A stretch of DNA of 51,139 bases. Source: an uncultured Eggerthellaceae bacterium (GTDB lineage Bacteria; Actinomycetota; Coriobacteriia; Coriobacteriales; Eggerthellaceae). Positions 8,549-17,108 of the stretch are shown here, piece by piece; the stretch's first letter is position 1, and each line of letters begins with the position of its first letter. The notes under the pieces are model-generated. The model did no database searches, was not told where the DNA came from, and worked only from the letters and a program-made list of their open reading frames with translations. A program made the position numbers and the translations under genes. Location of the stretch: NCBI GenBank assembly GCA_934648845.1, contig CAKUFS010000013.1, positions 1 through 51,139 of the forward strand, read 5' to 3'.

Positions 8549-9280
8549 ATGCAAAACTACAAGGAACTCGAACCGGCCGATCGCGTAATCATTGCGCTGG
8601 ATATGGAAGCGCAAGAGGCGCTTGACTTGGCGGAAAAGCTTCAAGGCGAAGCCCGTTGGGTTAAAATCGGCATGACGCTGTTCTACAAGGAAGGCCCTGC
8701 ATTCGTGCAGAAATTCAAGGACATGGGCTACAAGGTGTTCATCGACTTGAAGCTCTATGATATTCCGCATCAGGTGCAAGGTGCTATTGGCTCGCTTGTA
8801 TCCATTGGCGCCGATATGCTTACCATGCATGCTTCAGGTGGCGTTGAGATGATGAGCGCCGCTCAGAAGGCGGTGGAGCAAGAAGCGGGCAAGGGTGATG
8901 TGCCCATCACGTTGGGCGTTACTGTGCTGACCAGCATGGATGACGCAACGTTGGCTGAGATTGGCGTCAATCGCGCCGCAGCCGATCAGGTGAATCTGCT
9001 TGCGGCTCTCACAAAAACCGCCGGCGTCTCTGGCGTTGTTTCTTCCCCTTGGGAAGCGGAGCAACTTCGTGCACTGCTGGGAGATACTGCCGCCATTGTA
9101 ACGCCGGGCATTCGCCCTGCTGGTGCAGATGCGGGAGACCAAAAGCGCATCGCGACTCCTTCCTTTGCCGTAGAGCATGGCGCATCTCATCTTGTTATTG
9201 GTCGTCCTATCACGAAAGCAGCCGATCCCGTGGAGGCGTTTCGCAGCATAATTCGCGAACTCGAAGGTATTTCGGCGTAA
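8549..9280 (+). CDS. pyrF: Orotidine 5'-phosphate decarboxylase
   Basis: The 243-residue protein converts OMP to UMP. VIIALDME opens the barrel and VFIDLKLYDIPHQV carries the catalytic Lys-Asp network of the family; GIRPAGADAGDQKR is the C-terminal phosphate-binding part. The ATG at 8549 is preferred over a GTG at 8540 because AGAGG lies nine bases upstream of the ATG. It is the last pyr gene here. pyrE and carAB are absent from the window and must lie elsewhere. Confidence 0.93.
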   Translation: MQNYKELEPADRVIIALDMEAQEALDLAEKLQGEARWVKIGMTLFYKEGPAFVQKFKDMGYKVFIDLKLYDIPHQVQGAIGSLVSIGADMLTMHASGGVEMMSAAQKAVEQEAGKGDVPITLGVTVLTSMDDATLAEIGVNRAAADQVNLLAALTKTAGVSGVVSSPWEAEQLRALLGDTAAIVTPGIRPAGADAGDQKRIATPSFAVEHGASHLVIGRPITKAADPVEAFRSIIRELEGISA

Positions 9281-9317
9281 ATTTTTTGTCCGATTCTTGT
9301 TCATCCCATTATTTTTA

Positions 9318-9346
9318 TTGTATGAGCTGGGTGTTTCGTGTAATAT
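9318..9346 (+). promoter_or_regulatory. Promoter of mihF
   Basis: TTGTAT at 9318-9323 and TAATAT at 9341-9346 are separated by exactly 17 bases, a good vegetative promoter. It opens the 164-base gap between pyrF and mihF, giving a leader of about 90 bases before the mihF start at 9445. Confidence 0.7.
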
Positions 9347-9444
9347 CTAGATTTGCATTCTTGAGACGGCATCACGGAACGTCTCGCAGAAGTAATAGGC
9401 GGGTTGAATTTTGCCCGTGAGATAATTTGAAAAAGGAGATTAGA

Positions 9445-9753
9445 ATGGCAATTCCTCAGTTGACTCCCGAAGAGCGCGCACAGGCACTGGAAAAGGCTAA
9501 GCAGGCTCGCGCAAAGCGTGCAGAAATTCGTGAGCAGCTTAAGTCGGGCGCTCTTACCCTTGCGGAAGTCATCGCCATGAAAGACGATGAAATCGTTGGT
9601 CGTATGAAGGTTTCCACTCTTATCGAGACCCTTCCTGGCTATGGCAAGGCCAAGGCCGAGAAGATCATGACCGAACTCAACATTGCCGATAGCCGCCGTC
9701 TTCGCGGTTTAGGTGAGCGCCAGCAGGCTGCGCTTCTGGAGCGTTTGGGCTAA
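9445..9753 (+). CDS. mihF: Integration host factor, actinobacterial type (mIHF)
   Basis: This 102-residue basic helical protein matches the mIHF family of Actinobacteria, a nucleoid-associated DNA-bending protein unrelated to proteobacterial IHF. MAIPQLTPEERAQALEKA and the helix-two-turns-helix segment LIETLPGYGKAKAEKIM followed by RRLRGLGERQ are characteristic. AAAAAGGAGA stands just before the ATG; the upstream TTG at 9427 is less likely. gmk and rpoZ follow immediately, an order common in Actinobacteria. Confidence 0.92.
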   Translation: MAIPQLTPEERAQALEKAKQARAKRAEIREQLKSGALTLAEVIAMKDDEIVGRMKVSTLIETLPGYGKAKAEKIMTELNIADSRRLRGLGERQQAALLERLG

Positions 9754-9755
9754 TC

Positions 9756-10304
9756 GTGCCTTCTAAGCTTTTTGTAATTTCAGGGCCATCGGGTGCCGGT
9801 AAAGGCACCTTGGTGGCTCGTCTTGCGCAGGAACTTCCCTCTCTTTGGGTTTCGGTTTCCGCGACTACGCGTGCGCCCCGCGAAGGCGAAATTCCTGGTG
9901 TTTCGTATGTTTTCATGACGAAAGAGCAATTTGAACAGGGAATTTCGGAAGATGGTTTCTTGGAGTGGGCTCGGTATAACGATAATTACTACGGTACACC
10001 CCTCGCGCCTATCAAAGAGCACCTTGCAGCGGGCAACTCGGTCATTTTGGAGATTGAAGTTCAGGGCGCTTTTCAAGTGAAGCAACTTTTCCCTGATGCG
10101 TGCTTAGTCTTTATCGAGCCGCCGAGTATGGAAGAGTTGCGTCGTCGTCTTTCTGGTCGCGGTACTGAATCTGCTGAGGTAATTGAAGCGCGTATGAATA
10201 CGGCGAAAAAAGAGATGGAGCGTCGTTTCGAATACGATGTTCGTCTAGTCAACGATGACTTGGACGAAGCAACGAAAAAGCTTGTTGCTATCGTTCGGGA
10301 TTAA
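9756..10304 (+). CDS. gmk: Guanylate kinase
   Basis: The 182-residue enzyme phosphorylates GMP to GDP. The P-loop GPSGAGKGTL is at about residues 9-18, and SVSATTRAPREGE forms part of the GMP-binding site. The start is a GTG two bases after the mihF stop, with only a distant GGAG, so translation is probably coupled to mihF. The length is slightly under the usual 190-210 residues but all core motifs are present. Confidence 0.93.
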   Translation: MPSKLFVISGPSGAGKGTLVARLAQELPSLWVSVSATTRAPREGEIPGVSYVFMTKEQFEQGISEDGFLEWARYNDNYYGTPLAPIKEHLAAGNSVILEIEVQGAFQVKQLFPDACLVFIEPPSMEELRRRLSGRGTESAEVIEARMNTAKKEMERRFEYDVRLVNDDLDEATKKLVAIVRD

Positions 10305-10329
10305 TGTATATGATTTTGGAGCAAATGTT

Positions 10330-10590
10330 ATGAGCTTGATTGAACCTAAAATCGATGAGCTTTTGGAACGCGCGGATAACGATCGTTTTCTGCTGTGCAC
10401 CGTTGCTGCGAAGCGTGCGCGCGACATCAACGATATGATGCGCGGTCAGCGCGATCGTGCTGCCGCTCAGTCTTTGTCGGTGCAGGTCGCTCGCGCTGCC
10501 GACAAGAAACCGCTTTCTTTGGCGTTCGCTGAAATTGCCGACGGCGATGTTTCTTACGACCCCGCCACTATCGACTTGAAGGCGAATTAA
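10330..10590 (+). CDS. rpoZ: RNA polymerase omega subunit
   Basis: The 86-residue protein matches RpoZ: EPKIDELLERADNDRFLLCTVAAKRARDIND aligns with the conserved core of omega, which helps assemble beta-prime. The ATG at 10330 has GGAG eight bases upstream and is preferred to earlier in-frame codons overlapping gmk. KPLSLAFAEIADGDVSY near the end is typical of the C-terminal part in Gram-positive RpoZ. Confidence 0.88.
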   Translation: MSLIEPKIDELLERADNDRFLLCTVAAKRARDINDMMRGQRDRAAAQSLSVQVARAADKKPLSLAFAEIADGDVSYDPATIDLKAN

Positions 10591-10610
10591 GCGTTATAGT
10601 AAGGATAAGG

Positions 10611-11807
10611 ATGGCTGATTTTCAACGAATCTGTCTGGTCCACTATCACGAAATAGGCCTCAAAGGCAAAAATCGCGCATCCTTTGAGATGCGATTGTTG
10701 AAAAACATTGAATCGTTGCTGCAGGATTATCCCGTGGTGACGATTCAGCGTATTTCTGGGCGTCTTTGTGTCTTTCTTCGTGAAGGGACCGATTTAGAGC
10801 TGCATACGCGTGTCGCGCACTTTATTGCGATTGTTCCTGGTGTGGCACGCGTTTCTTTTGGCTTCAAGTGTCCTCGAAGTATTGAGGATATGACGGCGGC
10901 GGGTATTGCCGCTATGAGTGAGTCAAGTAATTTTGCAAGTTTCAAAGTGGCTGCACGCCGTAATCACACTGATTTTCCGGTGAACTCTATGGAGATGAAC
11001 CGCATTATCGGCGGTGCTTTGAGTGACGCGTTCCCGCAGGTCAAAGTTCAAATGGTAGAACCTGATCTGACGGTTGGCATCGAGGTTGTGCAAGCTTCTT
11101 CGTATGTGTATGCGCACAGCATTCGCGGTATTGGCGGTTTGCCCGTTGGCAGCTCAGGGCGCGTGATGTGCTTGATGTCATCGGGAATCGATTCGCCGGT
11201 TGCACTCTGGCGCATGGCGCGCCGCGGTGCTGTTTGCATGGGCATTCATTTTTCGGGACGCCCGCAAACATCGGATACCAGTGAATACCTGGTGGACGAT
11301 ATAGCACACGTTCTTGAAAAAACAGGCTGCATTGCGCGTGTTTACGTAGTGCCGTTCGGTGATTACCAACGCGAGATTTCGCTTAAGGTGCCGCCGCGCT
11401 TACGTATTATCATGTATCGTCGCCTTATGTTCAAAATCGCTGAACAGCTTGCGCGTAAAGTGCATGCAGGCGCGCTGGTGACGGGCGAGAGCCTGGGTCA
11501 GGTTGCGTCTCAGACGCTTGAGAACATTCGTGCGACCGATGCTGCCGTTGAGATGCCGGTGTTCAGGCCGCTTATCGGCACCGATAAGATTGAAATTATC
11601 GATGAGGCGCAAAAACTCGGTACGTTCGAGATTTCGTCGCAGGATGCACCGGATTGCTGCACGCTCTTCATGCCGCGCAGCCCCGAGACGCATGCGAAAC
11701 TTGAAGACGTTTTAGAGGCTGAAGCGCTGTTGCCGCTTGATGAGTGGATCCCTGAAATCATGGGTAAAATCGAGCGCCATGATTACGATTGCCCGGCGTG
11801 CAAGTAG
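10611..11807 (+). CDS. thiI: tRNA 4-thiouridine synthetase ThiI
   Basis: This 398-residue protein activates U8 of tRNA with ATP and inserts sulfur. It has an N-terminal ferredoxin-like/THUMP region (to about residue 165), a PP-loop SSGIDSPV at 190-197, and the family signature TGESLGQVASQTLENI. CCTLFMPRSPETH is near the end. There is no C-terminal rhodanese domain, as in the short Gram-positive type, so the sulfur donor probably acts from another protein. AAGGATAAGG precedes the ATG. Confidence 0.93.
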   Translation: MADFQRICLVHYHEIGLKGKNRASFEMRLLKNIESLLQDYPVVTIQRISGRLCVFLREGTDLELHTRVAHFIAIVPGVARVSFGFKCPRSIEDMTAAGIAAMSESSNFASFKVAARRNHTDFPVNSMEMNRIIGGALSDAFPQVKVQMVEPDLTVGIEVVQASSYVYAHSIRGIGGLPVGSSGRVMCLMSSGIDSPVALWRMARRGAVCMGIHFSGRPQTSDTSEYLVDDIAHVLEKTGCIARVYVVPFGDYQREISLKVPPRLRIIMYRRLMFKIAEQLARKVHAGALVTGESLGQVASQTLENIRATDAAVEMPVFRPLIGTDKIEIIDEAQKLGTFEISSQDAPDCCTLFMPRSPETHAKLEDVLEAEALLPLDEWIPEIMGKIERHDYDCPACK

Positions 11808-11824
11808 TTTCGAGTGTTGTCAAC

Positions 11825-11888
11825 TTTTTGATAGCGAAAGAGCTCGATTTGATAGCATTTTGATAGCGTTTCGGGTTGTTTTGATAGG
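11825..11888 (+). promoter_or_regulatory. Four phased TTTTGATAG repeats upstream of comEA
   Basis: TTGATAG occurs four times, its G lying at 11830, 11851, 11862 and 11883. The steps are 21, 11 and 21 bases, so all copies fall on the same face of the helix. Two pairs 21 bases apart resemble the layout of tandem sites for LytTR-type response regulators (inference only). The array sits between thiI and comEA. Confidence 0.6.
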
Positions 11889-11897
11889 TTTTTGTCA

Positions 11898-11947
11898 ATA
11901 TGCCGCTCTATCCTTTCCCCATCACGAAGGAAAGGGGAGCGGCATAT
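11898..11947 (+). promoter_or_regulatory. Long hairpin covering the comEA ribosome-binding site and start
   Basis: ATATGCCGCTC (11898-11908) is complementary to GAGCGGCATAT (11937-11947), and the inner CCTTTCC (11912-11918) to GGAAAGG (11929-11935). This gives an 18-pair stem with a 3/1 internal loop and a 10-base loop. The right strand contains the comEA Shine-Dalgarno GGGGAG and the first two bases of its ATG. As RNA it would hide the start; as DNA it is a large palindrome that could be an operator. Confidence 0.7.
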
Positions 11948-12629
11948 GCTTTCTCTGCTCAAAAGGTTCCGAGCGAAATTAGTACGCTTTGGTCGAAAAA
12001 ATGAACCTCGAATAAAAATAATTGCAGGTGTTGTTGCTATATTGGCTCTCTTTGCGTTTGGCTTCTTCGGCACGGCGGATGCTCAGAGTAGCGTGCTTGT
12101 CAAAGCAGACGGCACGGTTGAGGGGGCGGCGGCTTCATCGGGCGTTGCTGCGCACAATACAAATGGTATTGATTCCAATCAAAGTAAAGATGCAGGTGAA
12201 GATGCTGAAAAACAACTTTGCGTATATATTTGCGGCCAAGTAGCTGCACCGGGTGTGTATTATGTGGCGCAAGGAGCACGCGTATGTGATGTTGTCGAGT
12301 GCGCCCAAGGTTTTCTTGATGGCGCTTCGCTTGAATCGCTTAATCTAGCGCGTCTCGTAAGCGACGGAGAGCAGATAATCGTACGAGCGATCAACGATTC
12401 ATCTTCTGATTCGGCAGACAGCGGCAATGCTTCGTCGCAGCTTATCAATATCAATACGGCAACCGCAGCGCAACTTGAGCAGATACCGGGGATTGGCGCT
12501 GCTTTCGCCCAGCGCATTATCAGTTATCGTGATAAACAGGGATCATTTAAAACGATTGATGAACTGAAAAACGTATCGGGCATTGGCGATAAGAAACTCG
12601 AATCAATCCGTGCCTACATTTGCGTGTAG
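11946..12629 (+). CDS. comEA: Competence protein ComEA, DNA-binding
   Basis: The 227-residue protein has a short cytoplasmic basic N-terminus and one membrane segment (about 20-40, IIAGVVAILALFAFGFFG). A polar linker is followed by an SLBB-type domain (VYICGQVAAPGVYYVAQGAR) and a C-terminal helix-hairpin-helix region ININTATAAQLEQIPGIG through NVSGIGDKKLESIR. ComEA binds incoming double-stranded DNA outside the membrane and delivers it to ComEC. The ATG at 11946 follows AGGAAAGGGGAG. comEC starts six bases downstream. Confidence 0.92.
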   Translation: MLSLLKRFRAKLVRFGRKNEPRIKIIAGVVAILALFAFGFFGTADAQSSVLVKADGTVEGAAASSGVAAHNTNGIDSNQSKDAGEDAEKQLCVYICGQVAAPGVYYVAQGARVCDVVECAQGFLDGASLESLNLARLVSDGEQIIVRAINDSSSDSADSGNASSQLININTATAAQLEQIPGIGAAFAQRIISYRDKQGSFKTIDELKNVSGIGDKKLESIRAYICV

Positions 12630-12635
12630 CACATT

Positions 12636-15056
12636 ATGCTCGAAGTCAATCAGGGGTTTTGCGTTGATCCTGTAGCGAAACGCATGCGTCTTTCGCCTCT
12701 TTTGCTGTTATCGCTCGTGTTTTGGATAAGTTGCGCCGCATCGTTTGAGACTGCGCGCGGCATGGATGCAGCACAGCTGTTTCTGCTTGGCTCTTACGGC
12801 GCAGTTCTGGCGTTTGGCGCTGCTTTTTGCGCATTGAAGATTCGCGTTGCGAACGCCAAGCTTTTCATTCTTGCTGTTTCAATGCTGCTCGCTGGTACTA
12901 CCTGCGCTTTTGCGGGCGCGATTGGCATCGAGCATGCTTGCGAACAATTTGGGGTGAGTGGTAAAAGCGAATCGGCTCAACAAGAGCTCTCGTTCTTCGT
13001 TTTGAATGACGCTCAAGAAAGCTCCTACGGTGTATCTGCTGAGTGTTTAACGAAAACCCCCGATGGAAGCATCGCTAAGGTGCGCCTTTATGCGAAAAAG
13101 GGAATTCAGTTTTTCTATGGCCAATGCGTGACTGCGCAAGTTGCTGTTTCGTTGCCAAAAGAATCCCAGGAATCTGCGTACTGGTCAAAGGGGGTTGCCG
13201 CAAAAGCAGACGTAAAAAGCGTGGATGACGTTTCATGGGTAACGCCTTTTGCGGAAAAGCGCGCACTATTTATTCAAAATGTGAGCGAAAGACCTGGGGA
13301 GTCTTCGCTGAACGGATTACTGTTGGCGCTTGCTTGCGGGTATCGCGGGCTTTTGCAAGAAGGATTGCTCTATCGCGATTTTCAAGTGGCGGGTTTAGCT
13401 CATATTGTTGCCGTAAGTGGTGCCCATTTGAGCTTGGCCATAGCATTTGTGACCGTTTTGTTTTCGCGTTTACACGTAAAGCGAAAGTATCAAGCGCTGT
13501 TGTCGGTGCTGCTTGTTCTGCTGTTTCTTTTCGTGTGTTCGTTTCCCATTTCGGCGTTTCGTGCCGCCTTTATGTCTCTTTTGGCGTGCCTGTCGTTTTT
13601 CGCGCGAAGAAGAGCCGCCTCGCAAAATGCTTTAGCGCTCTGTATCTTTACTTGCCTTTTAGTTGATCCTGCGATATCTGTTTCTGCTTCATTTGCGCTA
13701 TCGGCGCTTTCTACGCTGGGTATTATTGTGTTTGTGCCGTTTTTTACCAGGGCATTTGGCAGAACAAAGCAGAGGACCTTTTCATCGAAAGCAACGGCGT
13801 TTGTCAAAGAGAGCATTTCTCTTACGCTTTCGGCAAGCATCGCAACGCTTCCTTTGTCTGCAGCGCTTTTTGCGCAGGTTTCGCTTATCGCTCCGCTTTC
13901 AAACGTTTTGCTCGGCTTGCTTTTCACGCCGCTTTGTATCAGCGCGCTGGCATGCCAAGTCCTCTTTCTGGCATTCGGTTCTTTACCGGGAGTGATTCTT
14001 GCGGTTTGCCAGGGGTTATGCAGGCTTTTCTCTTCTTTGGTGAGCATTCTTGCAGCATTTCCTTATGCGGCGATTCCCGCTGAATTGCCAATTGCGTTCG
14101 CTCTTGTCTTAAGCGCTTTGCTGTTTATCGGCATTATTTCGTTGCAACGAGGAGCACTTGCGCGCGTGATTTCAAATCTCCAGGTTGCTCAGAAAACAAA
14201 CCCACAACGAAAGCTGCTTTTCTGCGGCGCGTTTGCGGCGATTGTCTTGATTGCGATTGTTGTTTCAGCGGGAAGAAGCGGTGAAATTTATTTAGCTGCG
14301 CTCGACGTGGGTCAAGGGGATGCGTTATTGCTCCGTGACGGAAAAACGGCGATGCTTGTTGATACGGGCAATCAGGATACACAGCTCAAACGAGAGCTCG
14401 CAAAGAAAGGCATCCGGCGGCTTGATGCGGTGTTTATCACGCATCCCGATAATGATCACTGCGGTTCGCTTCCGGCGCTTTTGAGTGTGGTGCAAGTGGA
14501 AAAAGGATGCGTGCCCGCACCGATGATTGCATGCGCTTGCGAGAAATGCGCGGGGGTTCGAGATGCTTTTCGTACTGCCGGCGTACCTTTGGTTGGAATG
14601 GAGGTGGGTGATTCAGTCTGCGCAAATCACGTTTCGGCGACGATGGTTTGGCCGTATGTTTACGCTCAGGAAGGAGGAAACCAGGACAGTCTTTGCTTGA
14701 GCGTGGTAGTTGATATGGATGGTGATAGCGCAATTGATTATACGGCGTTTCTCGTGGGTGATGCTGAACGCGAAACGCTTCAGCGCATGATAGAGCAGGG
14801 GAATATTGGAAAGACTGACATTTTCAAAGTGGGCCACCATGGCTCTGCGGTATCTTGCGATCAGGATACTCTTGACGCACTTTCGCCCCGTATTGCCCTT
14901 TTAAGCGTTGGCGCGTATAACCGCTATGGCCATCCTAATGCAGAGGTTCTCTCGCTGCTTGAAGCGAATCATGTTGTGTCGGCAAGAACCGACGAGCAAG
15001 GAACAATTACCTGTTTCTTTGAGAACGAAGGCATACGGGTGGCAACGAGCGGATAA
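12636..15056 (+). CDS. comEC: DNA internalisation protein ComEC/Rec2
   Basis: The 806-residue polytopic protein forms the channel for single-stranded DNA during transformation. An N-terminal DUF4131-like part with membrane helices leads to the competence domain, marked by HIVAVSGAHLSLA near residue 260. A C-terminal metallo-beta-lactamase domain begins LDVGQGDALLLRDG, with the metal motif HPDNDH at 603-608 and GHHGS later. All three expected parts are present, so the gene looks functional. No dprA or type IV pilus genes are in the window. Confidence 0.93.
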   Translation: MLEVNQGFCVDPVAKRMRLSPLLLLSLVFWISCAASFETARGMDAAQLFLLGSYGAVLAFGAAFCALKIRVANAKLFILAVSMLLAGTTCAFAGAIGIEHACEQFGVSGKSESAQQELSFFVLNDAQESSYGVSAECLTKTPDGSIAKVRLYAKKGIQFFYGQCVTAQVAVSLPKESQESAYWSKGVAAKADVKSVDDVSWVTPFAEKRALFIQNVSERPGESSLNGLLLALACGYRGLLQEGLLYRDFQVAGLAHIVAVSGAHLSLAIAFVTVLFSRLHVKRKYQALLSVLLVLLFLFVCSFPISAFRAAFMSLLACLSFFARRRAASQNALALCIFTCLLVDPAISVSASFALSALSTLGIIVFVPFFTRAFGRTKQRTFSSKATAFVKESISLTLSASIATLPLSAALFAQVSLIAPLSNVLLGLLFTPLCISALACQVLFLAFGSLPGVILAVCQGLCRLFSSLVSILAAFPYAAIPAELPIAFALVLSALLFIGIISLQRGALARVISNLQVAQKTNPQRKLLFCGAFAAIVLIAIVVSAGRSGEIYLAALDVGQGDALLLRDGKTAMLVDTGNQDTQLKRELAKKGIRRLDAVFITHPDNDHCGSLPALLSVVQVEKGCVPAPMIACACEKCAGVRDAFRTAGVPLVGMEVGDSVCANHVSATMVWPYVYAQEGGNQDSLCLSVVVDMDGDSAIDYTAFLVGDAERETLQRMIEQGNIGKTDIFKVGHHGSAVSCDQDTLDALSPRIALLSVGAYNRYGHPNAEVLSLLEANHVVSARTDEQGTITCFFENEGIRVATSG

Positions 15057-15065
15057 AATAGCGTC

Positions 15066-16040
15066 ATGGCAAAAGAAGCAAACATATTACCGATTCATCT
15101 TGCGGTTGGAGACGACGATCTCAAGCGCTCAGAAGTGCTTGAACGCTTGAAAGCGCGCATGGAACATGAAGATGACCTTTCCTTTGACTGCGATGACTTC
15201 GATGGCGAAACGTGTACCGGTGCAGATATCGTTGCGGCGTGCGAGACGATTCCTTTCATGGCAGCCCGTCGTCTTGTTCTGGTGCGCAACGGACACAAGC
15301 TGAGAAAAGCTGATCAAGACGCCCTGACCGATTATGCAAAGTCACCTAGCGAGACAACGGTGTTGGCGCTCTCGTTCGAGAAGCTTGCGAAAAACACGAA
15401 ACTCTATAAGGCGATTTCCGCTTTGGGAAAAACGGCTATTATCGATTGCGCGCTGCCGAAAGGGCGCGAGTTGCAGCGGAAAGTTGCTGCTATGGCTACC
15501 GCGCACGGTGCGGCTATGGACGATGCTGCCGCTGCGCTCCTTATTGAGTACGTGGGTGCCGATACTATCTTTCTTGACAACGAAGTTGAAAAGATCGCCC
15601 TTATTTGTGCTGATAAACAGCGCATTACTGCAGCCGATGTCAAAGAATATGCGGAAGCAACTGCCGATGCAAAACCTTGGAAATTCCTTGAGCCTTTTTC
15701 CGATCGCAACTTGGTTGCGTCGTTGCAATGGCTTGACTCCGCGCGCGGTGTTTCGCCTCATGCGCTTGTGCCGCAATGCGCACAGCGTCTCCGTGAGCTT
15801 ATGTGCGTGAAGTCCGTTGAAGCTCGTGGCGCTGGTCAAGCCGCTGTTCTTTCCGAATTGGGGTATTCGTCTGCGGAATCGTGGAAGATCAAGAATCATA
15901 CTCGTTATGCACGAAGGTTTTCTTCAGACGAATTAAGAAGCGCGCTCATTGCCTTGCGCGATACGGAGCAAGCTATGAAATCGGGCGCACAGCCCGATGA
16001 AGCATTTCGTTTATGGGTGGTGAAAGCGCTTTCTCGGTAA
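15066..16040 (+). CDS. holA: DNA polymerase III delta subunit
   Basis: The 324-residue protein matches HolA, the clamp-opening subunit of the clamp loader. It has an AAA-like N-terminal region (PFMAARRLVLVRNGHKL), then LSFEKLAKNTKLYKAI. The segment YVGADTIFLDNEVEKIALI corresponds to the conserved LxxElxKL-type helix, and a helical collar domain follows. holA downstream of comEA-comEC is a widespread gene order in Gram-positive bacteria. The stop codon lies inside the terminator hairpin that follows. Confidence 0.88.
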   Translation: MAKEANILPIHLAVGDDDLKRSEVLERLKARMEHEDDLSFDCDDFDGETCTGADIVAACETIPFMAARRLVLVRNGHKLRKADQDALTDYAKSPSETTVLALSFEKLAKNTKLYKAISALGKTAIIDCALPKGRELQRKVAAMATAHGAAMDDAAAALLIEYVGADTIFLDNEVEKIALICADKQRITAADVKEYAEATADAKPWKFLEPFSDRNLVASLQWLDSARGVSPHALVPQCAQRLRELMCVKSVEARGAGQAAVLSELGYSSAESWKIKNHTRYARRFSSDELRSALIALRDTEQAMKSGAQPDEAFRLWVVKALSR

Positions 16041-16051
16041 AGCGCTTTTTT
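16023..16051 (+). terminator. Rho-independent terminator of the comEA-comEC-holA unit
   Basis: AAAGCGCT (16023-16030) pairs with AGCGCTTT (16041-16048) around an ATCG-rich loop and is followed by T residues. The stem includes the last codons and stop of holA. Confidence 0.75.
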
Positions 16052-16159
16052 GTTGCGGCGCTGCGGGTTTCGAATTTGCTGTTGAAGCGTTCAGTACAGC
16101 ACCACCGCTCATGTAGAGCGCGAGCGACATCATATCGATGTTGCAGCTTTCTCGATTCC

Positions 16160-16196
16160 CGGAAAAACAAAGAAGCCGCTCGCCACGAGCGGCTTC
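16160..16196 (-). terminator. Rho-independent terminator of rpsT
   Basis: GAAGCCGCTCG (16172-16182) and CGAGCGGCTTC (16186-16196) form a perfect 11-pair stem with a 3-base loop. Read on the - strand it is followed by TCTTTGTTTTTCC. It lies 28 bases beyond the rpsT stop. The remaining bases between the holA and rpsT terminators show nothing else. Confidence 0.88.
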
Positions 16197-16223
16197 TCGA
16201 TGGTACCTGATAGGGAGAGGTGC

Positions 16224-16730
16224 TTATTCAGCAGCTTCTTCCTCGGCGGCAGCCTGAGCTGCTTCTTCAGCGGCCTTCTTCTCGGCCTCCGCTTTTTTCT
16301 TAGCAGCCTTAGCCTCGGCCTTCAGCTGAGCCTCGCGACGCTTTGCCTTCTCGGCGGAAGCAGCAGCCATGGCTTCTTTGCGAGCAGCCTTAGCGGCGGC
16401 CTTCTTGTTGCCGGTAGCAGCCTGCTCCTTCTTGGGGGCGGGCTTGTATGCGGCGCGCACTTCGTCGGTCACAATGGTGTTGGCCAGAGCCATAACGCCA
16501 GACTTACGGTTAGCAGCCTGGTTCTTGTGGATAACGCCCTTGGAAGCGGCCTTGTCCAACAGACGGCATGCCTTCAGCGCAGATTCGTAAGCAGCCTCGG
16601 CGTCCTTGGCGGCCACAGCGTCGCGCACGCGACGAACAGCGGTCTTCAGCTCGGACTTAACGGCGCGATTGCGTATATGGGCTTTTTCGTTGGTGATGAT
16701 GCGTTTCTTCTGGCTCTTGATGTTTGCCAT
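16224..16730 (-). CDS. rpsT: 30S ribosomal protein S20 with long C-terminal extension
   Basis: The first 88 or so residues are a normal S20 (MANIKSQKKRIITNEKAHIRN, later SKGVIHKNQAANRKSGV). S20 is usually 85-90 residues, but this frame continues to 168 with an alanine/lysine/glutamate-rich stretch that is predicted helical and ends in an acidic tail (AAEEEAAE). The ATG at 16730 follows AAAGGATTTCCC. The gene is monocistronic, opposite to its neighbours, and has its own terminator. No stop or frameshift separates the two parts, so the tail is probably translated. Confidence 0.92.
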   Translation of the reverse strand: MANIKSQKKRIITNEKAHIRNRAVKSELKTAVRRVRDAVAAKDAEAAYESALKACRLLDKAASKGVIHKNQAANRKSGVMALANTIVTDEVRAAYKPAPKKEQAATGNKKAAAKAARKEAMAAASAEKAKRREAQLKAEAKAAKKKAEAEKKAAEEAAQAAAEEEAAE

Positions 16731-17037
16731 GGGAAATCCTTTCTTCAAAAATGATGTTTGCTTTCGCTGTGCCCAGTAATAACATACGCGCTATGGACGT
16801 ATCGCACAGATCGGAACAACGCATCACTTGAAAAAAGGCAAGTGAGAAGACCCCGAAGGGTTATGCGTTTGAGGCGAACAGGATTTCTCGCTTCTTCGAC
16901 CAATGCGGTCTTCCAGCAATTGCGTATCCTTAATGCAGCCAGTCTGCGGATTTGGCGATAAGTTCATCGCGCGTACGTATTGCTAGACACAACATGCGAT
17001 AGAATAGCAAAGAACATTGGCCCTGTCACGAAATTTT
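16731..17037. other. Intergenic region between rpsT and lepA
   Basis: These 307 bases carry no convincing gene. Small inverted repeats are visible: CACTTG/CAAGTG at 16825-16844, GAAGACC/GGTCTTC at 16846-16913, and GAGGCGA/TCGCTTC inside the last. The rpsT promoter must lie here on the - strand, but I could not pick its boxes. A 67-codon open frame at 16758-16961 has no ribosome-binding site or recognisable motif. Confidence 0.5.
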
Positions 17038-17066
17038 TTGCACAAATCGCTGTTTTTCCTTATAGA
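17038..17066 (+). promoter_or_regulatory. Promoter of lepA
   Basis: TTGCAC at 17038-17043 and TATAGA at 17061-17066 with a 17-base spacer form a good vegetative promoter, about 43 bases upstream of the lepA start. Confidence 0.7.
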
Positions 17067-17108
17067 ATAGGCGTTCAGGCAAAAAGTAAAGGAATAAAGC
17101 AAATACTT

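Noticed and set aside
7310..8830. A 506-codon - strand open frame across pyrK, pyrD and pyrF
   Set aside because: It runs antisense to three well-supported genes, and its translation resembles no protein family.
16758..16961. A 67-codon + strand open frame between rpsT and lepA
   Set aside because: It has no ribosome-binding site or motif and lies where the rpsT promoter must be.
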